Below, in pieces: positions 5,395 to 9,748 of a stretch of 9,748 bases of DNA. The translations under genes were made by a program, and so were the position numbers. This DNA is from Acidimicrobiales bacterium. GTDB lineage: Bacteria > Actinomycetota > Acidimicrobiia > Acidimicrobiales > JANYDT01. The notes below the pieces were generated by a model. The model did not search any database. It was not told the origin of the DNA and was given only the letters and a program-made list of their open reading frames with translations. The DNA is taken from NCBI GenBank assembly GCA_025358985.1, contig JANYHQ010000504.1, forward strand, positions 1 through 9,748. The letters are read 5' to 3'. The stretch's first letter is position 1. The number at the start of each line of letters is the position of its first letter.

Positions 5395-7411
5395 CACTCG
5401 TCACCGGCATCACCGCCGGATGAACCCCTCCATCAGTTGAGTCCACCAACCATCGCACCCCCAATGGCCCCAGTCGCAACGCCCCATCGGCGATCAACTC
5501 CTCCTCTGGCGCCAATTGATCTACCGGGTGCACGAATCCAAACCGTTCGGCGATATGAGGGTCAATTGCCACGTCGAACTCGCTGACATTGGCCAGCACC
5601 ATCACCTTGCCGCCAGATGGATGGCGTCGCACGAAGGCCGCCACCCGTGGATCACCGGCCCATATCCATTCCACCGTGCCCGCCGCATGGATGGCCGGAA
5701 TTGTCTTGCGGGCGCCAATGAGTGCAGTAAAGCCCGAAAATACCCGTCCTTCCACACTCGATAGGTCTCGTCGACGTTGCGCCCGCTGCCAGTCCATGAG
5801 CGGACGATGCATCCAGCGACTGTCACCTGCCTTCTCTGGATCTGCCAGATAGGTGGTGTCGTTGGGCAGTGCCAATTCGTCACCCATGTACAGCAACGGG
5901 ACACCACCGAACCCCAGAATCACACCGTAGAGCAGCAGTAGCCGACGGATTCCCAGGTCCAATGCATGTTCATCTGCGCGCATACGAGCGTCGTCGATAC
6001 CCGATAGAGCGGCTGCGGTGCCGCAGGTACGCTCATCACCATTGAGCGGATTCGATGAAAATGCCGCACCTCGGGCGTAACTCAATGGAAAGTCACCACG
6101 AAAGAACCGGGTGAGGAACTGGCGATGAGAGGCCCCTCCCACCATTGCCGCAGCGGCGTCTTGATCGGTGATGGCCCACCCGATGTCATCGTGGCAGCGG
6201 ATGTACGTGCACCACGCAGTGGTAAACGGCGGCGTCTTCATGCGTGACATGGCGTGTGTCATGAGCCCCACATCGCGAGTGGCCACGCTGCTCCACAGCA
6301 TCACCATCAACTGATTGTTGTAGGCCAGTTCACACTCCCGTCGCACCACATCGTGGGCCCCCAGGTAGGGCACCAGCTCATCGGGTCCCACAATGGCTTC
6401 GGCCTTACAGATGGTGGCCGGCGCCGCCATGGCCAAACAGGCACGCAGTACCTGCACGATGAGGTGGGCTTCCGGTTGATTCTGGCATTCGGTGCCCATC
6501 CGCTTCCAAGTAAAAGCCACCGCATCAAGGCGGAGTACCTCCACTCCCTGATTGGCCAGAAACGCCATGTTGTCAAACATCTCCACCAACACGTCGGGAT
6601 TGGCGTAGTTCAAGTCCCACTGAAACGTGTTGAACGTGGTCCATACCCAGCCCTTCACCCCGTCATCCCACGTGAAGTTCCCCGGGGCCAGTTCCGGAAA
6701 CACCTGTGGAAGTGTGCGCTCCCATTGATCGGGGATGGTCCGGTCCGGATAAATCAGATAGAAGTCCCGGAAGTGTTGCTCCCCGGCTCTGGCCCGCTGC
6801 GCCCAATCGTGCTCTGCCGCCGTATGGTTCATCACGAGATCCACGCAGAGGCTGATGCTCTGCACGCGTAGCGATGCGGCAAGCGACGCCAAATCGGCCA
6901 TGGTGCCCAGCGGGGGGTCCACATTGCGGTAGTCGGCCACTGCGAATCCGCCGTCGTTGGTTCCCTGGCGCGGGCGAATCACCGACATTAGGTGCAGGTA
7001 CGACACATCCAATTCGCATAGATAATCAATCCGATCAGCAACACCATTCAGTGTGCCGGCGAACCGCTCGGCATAGGCCACGTATCCGATCATCGACGGG
7101 CGCTGGAACCAGTCCGGTCGAATCTCTCGGTCGTGATCCAGGCCACGCAACTCCTCAGACCGGGTACCGGCCGCCAGCGCGGCGCGCCGAATCAATTCCA
7201 GTGCCAACGCGCTCACATCATGTGAGCGTCCATACAGCGCATCCAGGGGGCCCAATGCATCTCCAAGATGTTCGTGAACCCGCAGCCAGAAGACGTCGAC
7301 GTCACGGGGCGCAAGCGCAGCCAGCAGTTCCGCAACGGAGGAACGGGCCAACGCCAATACGTCCACCAACACCTCGGCAAGTTTTGGCGAAGAACCAGAC
7401 GACGACGTCAT
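5351..7411 (-). CDS. Amylosucrase (glycoside hydrolase family 13, sucrose-active)
   Basis: 686 residues. Amylosucrase transfers the glucosyl unit of sucrose to an alpha-1,4-glucan and releases fructose. The protein follows Neisseria polysaccharea amylosucrase, as I recall that sequence, over nearly its whole length: an N-terminal helical domain (about 1-90), RPDWFQ, the LxxLxYLHLM strand, NDGGFAVADYRNVDPPLGT, then the GH13 barrel. Catalytic residues are D296 (RLDAVAF, nucleophile), E338 (KAEAIV, acid/base) and D408 (CHDDIGW, stabiliser). D153 and R532 match the Asp-Arg pair that closes the sucrose pocket in the Neisseria enzyme, favouring sucrose over starch as donor. No signal peptide is present, so it is cytoplasmic. 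About 30 residues trail the usual C-terminal end (VRWLVD) and overlap the convergent gene. It is divergent from a LacI repressor and PfkB kinase. A sucrose hydrolase or isomer-forming variant is a lesser possibility. Confidence 0.92.
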   Translation of the reverse strand: MTSSSGSSPKLAEVLVDVLALARSSVAELLAALAPRDVDVFWLRVHEHLGDALGPLDALYGRSHDVSALALELIRRAALAAGTRSEELRGLDHDREIRPDWFQRPSMIGYVAYAERFAGTLNGVADRIDYLCELDVSYLHLMSVIRPRQGTNDGGFAVADYRNVDPPLGTMADLASLAASLRVQSISLCVDLVMNHTAAEHDWAQRARAGEQHFRDFYLIYPDRTIPDQWERTLPQVFPELAPGNFTWDDGVKGWVWTTFNTFQWDLNYANPDVLVEMFDNMAFLANQGVEVLRLDAVAFTWKRMGTECQNQPEAHLIVQVLRACLAMAAPATICKAEAIVGPDELVPYLGAHDVVRRECELAYNNQLMVMLWSSVATRDVGLMTHAMSRMKTPPFTTAWCTYIRCHDDIGWAITDQDAAAAMVGGASHRQFLTRFFRGDFPLSYARGAAFSSNPLNGDERTCGTAAALSGIDDARMRADEHALDLGIRRLLLLYGVILGFGGVPLLYMGDELALPNDTTYLADPEKAGDSRWMHRPLMDWQRAQRRRDLSSVEGRVFSGFTALIGARKTIPAIHAAGTVEWIWAGDPRVAAFVRRHPSGGKVMVLANVSEFDVAIDPHIAERFGFVHPVDQLAPEEELIADGALRLGPLGVRWLVDSTDGGVHPAVMPVTSVSPTDGVATVPAIQ
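5401..5423 (+). terminator. Candidate hairpin just after the 163-aa gene
   Basis: TCA-CCGGC (5401-5408) pairs with GCCGG-A-TGA (5415-5423): 8 base pairs, one bulged A and a 6-nt loop, starting 7 nt after the TAA at 5392-5394. There is no T-tract. It lies inside the C-terminal tail coding sequence of the convergent amylosucrase gene, so it could also be codon-driven chance pairing. Confidence 0.3.
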
Positions 7412-7445
7412 GGCAATGTGCGATCCTGTCCCGACCCGGGGCCGA

Positions 7446-7459
7446 CGAAAGCGGTTTCA
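7446..7459. promoter_or_regulatory. LacI-family operator (cre-like) between amylosucrase and lacI-type gene
   Basis: On the minus strand the site reads TGAAACCGCTTTCG, matching 13 of 14 positions of the well-known LacI/CcpA pattern TGWAANCGNTNWCA, with the central CG intact. It lies in the 59-nt gap between the divergent starts, 11 nt before the repressor ATG and 34 nt before the amylosucrase ATG, so binding could block both promoters. The adjacent gene encodes a LacI-family protein, which strengthens the case. Confidence 0.7.
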
Positions 7460-7470
7460 TACCACACACC

Positions 7471-8553
7471 ATGGAAGACGCCCCTACGCCTAGTGCGCAT
7501 ACGCCTGCGCAACCACCCCCCATCGGGGTTGTTTCGGCGCGCCCGGCAACCATCGCAGACGTTGCAATTGGCGCCGGCGTATCCATGGCCACGGTGAGCC
7601 GGGCGCTGCGAGGCCTTCCCAATGTGGCCCCCATCACCAGGGCAAAGGTGCAACTGGAGGCTGAACGACTCTCCTATCGCCCGGATCCTCATGCCTCGCG
7701 TCTAGCTGCTGGTCGTACCCATTCGGTGGGTATGGCCGTACCGGAACTCGGTCGGTGGTACTTCAGTCAGGTAGTAGCCGGTGCACGCGACACGTTGTAC
7801 AGCCACGGATATGACCTGTTGCTGTTCGGTGTGGGCAACGGTGAAGAGCGGCGGCGCTTCGTACGCCAGTGGGGCGTCTTGGGCAAACGAGTAGACGGGC
7901 TACTGCTGGTGGATCTGCGCCTGGACACCGACGAACTGGTTGACGTTCACTCCGCGGGATTGCATCTGGTGAGCGTGGGCGATTCTTACGACAACCTACC
8001 CAGCGTCACGGTGGACAACCGCAGGGCCGCCGCCATCGCCGTGCGCCACCTCGTCTCCCTCGGTCATCGCCTTATCGCCCTCATCGGCGAGGATGATCAT
8101 CAACGCCACTTCTCGGTTCCGCAGTTCCGCCGTTGCGGATGGCTCGATGCGCTGGCCGAAGCCGGTATTGCACCCCACCCCGAGCTCGAAGTGCCGGGCA
8201 ACTTCACGGTGGCTGGCGGATATTGCGCCATGACCCAGTTGTTGGCCTGCACCCCGCCCCCTACCGCCGTATTCGCCATGTCCGACGAAATGGCCATGGG
8301 CGCCATCAAGGCGGTCCGTGATCACGGCCTCGACGTACCCGGCGACGTGTCGGTGGTGGGCTTTGACGATCACGATCTGGCTCACATCATGGACCTCACC
8401 ACGGTGCGCCAGCCCGTCATCGACAGTGGTGCTCGCGCCGCCACGCTGCTCATCGAGGCCATCGGCGGACATCCCGGCGCGCCACACGACATCCGCCCCA
8501 CTGAACTCATTGTGCGGGCCTCCACCGGCCCCCGTCGAACGGTCACCGAGTGA
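7471..8553 (+). CDS. LacI-family transcriptional regulator (probable sucrose/fructose-responsive repressor)
   Basis: 360 residues. The DNA-binding helix-turn-helix is clear at 26-47 (ATIADVAIGAGVSMATVSRALRG), followed by the hinge-helix region around L78 (HASRLAAGRTHSVGM). The periplasmic-binding-protein-like effector domain runs from 83 to about 352, with the usual VDNRRAAAIAVRHLVSLGHRLIALI, FAMSDEMAMGAIKAV and DVSVVGFDDHDLA stretches. ATG 7471 is the only reasonable start: no ATG, GTG or TTG occurs in frame between it and the helix-turn-helix. This gives an unusual 25-residue Pro/Ala-rich leader where most family members begin within a few residues of the HTH. There is no Shine-Dalgarno sequence. 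It is divergent from amylosucrase, with an operator in the gap, and its TGA overlaps the kinase ATG, so it should autoregulate and control both sides. The effector (sucrose, fructose or a phosphate) is inferred only. Confidence 0.93.
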   Translation: MEDAPTPSAHTPAQPPPIGVVSARPATIADVAIGAGVSMATVSRALRGLPNVAPITRAKVQLEAERLSYRPDPHASRLAAGRTHSVGMAVPELGRWYFSQVVAGARDTLYSHGYDLLLFGVGNGEERRRFVRQWGVLGKRVDGLLLVDLRLDTDELVDVHSAGLHLVSVGDSYDNLPSVTVDNRRAAAIAVRHLVSLGHRLIALIGEDDHQRHFSVPQFRRCGWLDALAEAGIAPHPELEVPGNFTVAGGYCAMTQLLACTPPPTAVFAMSDEMAMGAIKAVRDHGLDVPGDVSVVGFDDHDLAHIMDLTTVRQPVIDSGARAATLLIEAIGGHPGAPHDIRPTELIVRASTGPRRTVTE

Positions 8554-9530
8554 TGCCTGATTCTCAATCCCCAACCATTGCCGTTCTGGGGGAGGCCATC
8601 GTGGATTTCGTGCCGAACGGGACGGCGAGGCCCGGTCGCCGTGAGATGCCCATGCGCGCCGTGCCGGGTGGATCCCCACTGAACACCGCTGTGTCCGCTG
8701 CTCGGCTGGGTCAGAGTGTGGCCGCACTCACTCAGTTCTCCACCGATGCGTTTGGCGAATTGCTGGTGCAACACCTTCATGACAATGGCGTTTCCACCCA
8801 ATGGGCGTCGCGTTCGGATGATCCGTGTGCGCTGGCGTTCGTAGTGGAGACACCCGAGGGGGCCCAGTTCACGTTCCGGGGTCAGGGTTCAGCCGACGTG
8901 CGCTGGGATCCCCAACCTCGACCGGTGCTGCCCCCGTCCATGCGGTTCTTCCAGTTGAGTTCGTTGACATCGTTTGATGAGCCGTCGGCGTCAGCCAACT
9001 ACGACGTCCTCAGCGCCCATCAGGACCGCGTGACGGTGCTGCTCGATCCCACGGTGCGCCCTGCGTTGGTACCCGACCGGGCGCGGTGGTGGACGTTTTT
9101 GGAACGGTTCTTACCCTTGGCCCACATGGTGAAGGCGTCGGATCAAGACCTCGAGTTCCTTGCTCCTGGAGTGGAGCCGATGGCGGCGGCCCAACGTTTC
9201 ATTGACCTCGGGGCACAGATGGTGATCGTCACCATGGGCGGAGACGGCGCCCACCTGATTCGCCTGTCCCACACCGCCGTTCATGTGCACGCTCCACGCG
9301 TGGAGGTGGTGGACACCGTGGGGGCCGGTGACACGTTTGCGGGCGCGCTCATGACGTGGCTGGTGGAACACGGACATCATGTGCCCACCGATCTGGCCGC
9401 TCGTAGCGATGACGACTGGGTGGAAGCCATGACCTTTGCGGCCACCGCTGCGGCCATCACCTGTACCCGTGCCGGCGCCGACCCGCCCACCCGCGCCGAG
9501 CTCGACGCTTGGCCGAGTTTGCTCAGCTGA
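8553..9530 (+). CDS. PfkB-family sugar kinase, probable fructokinase
   Basis: 325 residues from the ATG at 8553, which shares its A with the repressor stop codon (TGATG), implying translational coupling; a GTG one codon earlier is less likely. It shows the ribokinase/PfkB plan: GEAIVDF near the start, the GG-containing first signature GGSPLNTAVSAARLG at 39-53, a lid region with CALAFVVETPEGAQFTFRGQGSAD, and the second signature DTVGAGDTFAGAL at 254-266. In the latter, D260 is the expected catalytic base within the anion hole. Such kinases phosphorylate fructose or related sugars with ATP in the cytoplasm. Placed with amylosucrase, which releases fructose, fructose to fructose-6-phosphate is the most economical assignment. 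Other PfkB substrates (ketodeoxygluconate, ribose) cannot be excluded from motifs alone. Its last 8 nt overlap the convergent prephenate dehydratase gene. Confidence 0.9.
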   Translation: MPDSQSPTIAVLGEAIVDFVPNGTARPGRREMPMRAVPGGSPLNTAVSAARLGQSVAALTQFSTDAFGELLVQHLHDNGVSTQWASRSDDPCALAFVVETPEGAQFTFRGQGSADVRWDPQPRPVLPPSMRFFQLSSLTSFDEPSASANYDVLSAHQDRVTVLLDPTVRPALVPDRARWWTFLERFLPLAHMVKASDQDLEFLAPGVEPMAAAQRFIDLGAQMVIVTMGGDGAHLIRLSHTAVHVHAPRVEVVDTVGAGDTFAGALMTWLVEHGHHVPTDLAARSDDDWVEAMTFAATAAAITCTRAGADPPTRAELDAWPSLLS

Positions 9531-9748
9531 TTTGGTCTCGGCTGATTTGGTCCCGGTAACTCTCCAGCCAGACCGATGCCCGGTCCCACGATTCGGTGGC
9601 TTCCACCCGTTTGGCCGGCCCGTGATCCCCGGCCGCCGGGAATGACCCCAGCATCTTGACCTCGGCGGTCTTGGCTGCCAGGTTGCGGAGACAGTCGGCC
9701 ACCAACTCATCGGCGATGTGACCTTCCAGGTCGATGATGAAGCAGTAG
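9523..9748 (-). CDS. pheA: Prephenate dehydratase, C-terminal ACT domain; 5' part outside window
   Basis: 74 codons plus the stop are visible and the frame is open to the window edge. The sequence YCFIIDLEGHIADELVADCLRNLAAKTAEVKMLGSFPAAG is the characteristic second half of the ACT regulatory domain of prephenate dehydratases (family pattern FFID-EGH, then VK-LGSYP). These enzymes convert prephenate to phenylpyruvate in phenylalanine synthesis; the ACT domain binds phenylalanine for feedback inhibition. The catalytic domain and the ESRP effector motif lie beyond the window. The last residues read ESYRDQISRDQIS, where RDQIS is repeated because of a 15-bp tandem duplication at the 3' end. The stop overlaps the kinase stop by 8 nt. 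A fused chorismate mutase cannot be judged from this fragment. Confidence 0.88.
   Translation of the reverse strand, partial: YCFIIDLEGHIADELVADCLRNLAAKTAEVKMLGSFPAAGDHGPAKRVEATESWDRASVWLESYRDQISRDQIS
9526..9555. repeat. 15-bp tandem duplication at the pheA / kinase convergent ends
   Basis: GCTGATTTGGTCTCG (9526-9540) is followed directly by GCTGATTTGGTCCCG (9541-9555), with one difference. The 15-bp unit is in frame, adding RDQIS to the end of prephenate dehydratase. The kinase TGA (9528-9530) and the dehydratase stop (9523-9525) sit at the edge of the first copy. Confidence 0.85.

Noticed and set aside
6254..6871. Open frame of 205 codons on plus, antisense to amylosucrase
   Set aside because: Covers the catalytic core of amylosucrase in antisense; His-rich, no family features.
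6874..7470. Upstream in-frame extension of the LacI gene (would give 559 aa)
   Set aside because: It is antisense to the amylosucrase N-terminal region and reads as low-complexity Arg/Pro-rich sequence; the repressor is complete from ATG 7471.
7996..8727. Open frame of 243 codons on minus across the LacI and kinase genes
   Set aside because: Shadow of two genes with strong family signatures on plus; no start context or domain.

Overview
The window is GC-rich (about 60% G+C by eye), densely packed chromosomal DNA with GTG starts. Several genes have no Shine-Dalgarno sequence but carry a TANNNT element 6-7 nt before the start codon, as in leaderless actinobacterial genes. An actinobacterium, possibly of the Acidimicrobiia, is my inference; no marker gene here fixes the taxonomy. 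I see no rRNA, tRNA, CRISPR array, insertion sequence or phage gene.

Layout. (1) 1-614, minus: N-terminal two-fifths or so of a GT4-type glycosyltransferase, cut by the window edge. (2) 701-3505, plus: a probable two-gene operon of a small single-pass membrane protein and a 720-aa MMPL/RND transporter, whose GTG start has a perfect AGGAGG. (3) 3512-4879, minus: a compact secreted M1-type (gluzincin) metallopeptidase. (4) 4903-5394, plus: an unrecognised 163-aa protein, divergent from the peptidase across only 23 nt. (5) 5351-9530: a sucrose module, with amylosucrase on minus and, divergently on plus, a LacI-family repressor and a PfkB sugar kinase (probably fructokinase) coupled by TGATG. A near-perfect LacI/cre-type operator sits in the 59-nt divergent gap. 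(6) 9523-9748, minus: the C-terminal ACT domain of prephenate dehydratase, cut by the window edge.

How the genes fit together. Amylosucrase would transfer the glucosyl unit of sucrose to an alpha-glucan and release fructose. The kinase would phosphorylate that fructose to fructose-6-phosphate, and the LacI protein would control the divergent promoters through the operator. None of the three has a visible signal peptide, so the pathway should be cytoplasmic. No sucrose transporter is present in the window. The MMPL transporter and its small partner resemble an MmpS/MmpL arrangement in layout, not in recognisable sequence.

Packing is tight: every complete gene abuts or overlaps a neighbour, including two convergent overlaps (44 nt and 8 nt). 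There are no gene-free stretches over 300 bases; the longest is the 86-nt gap at 615-700. I found no clear evidence of a wholly new system. The best leads are the LacI operator, a possible shared bidirectional promoter at 4887-4896, and the small-protein/MMPL pair.
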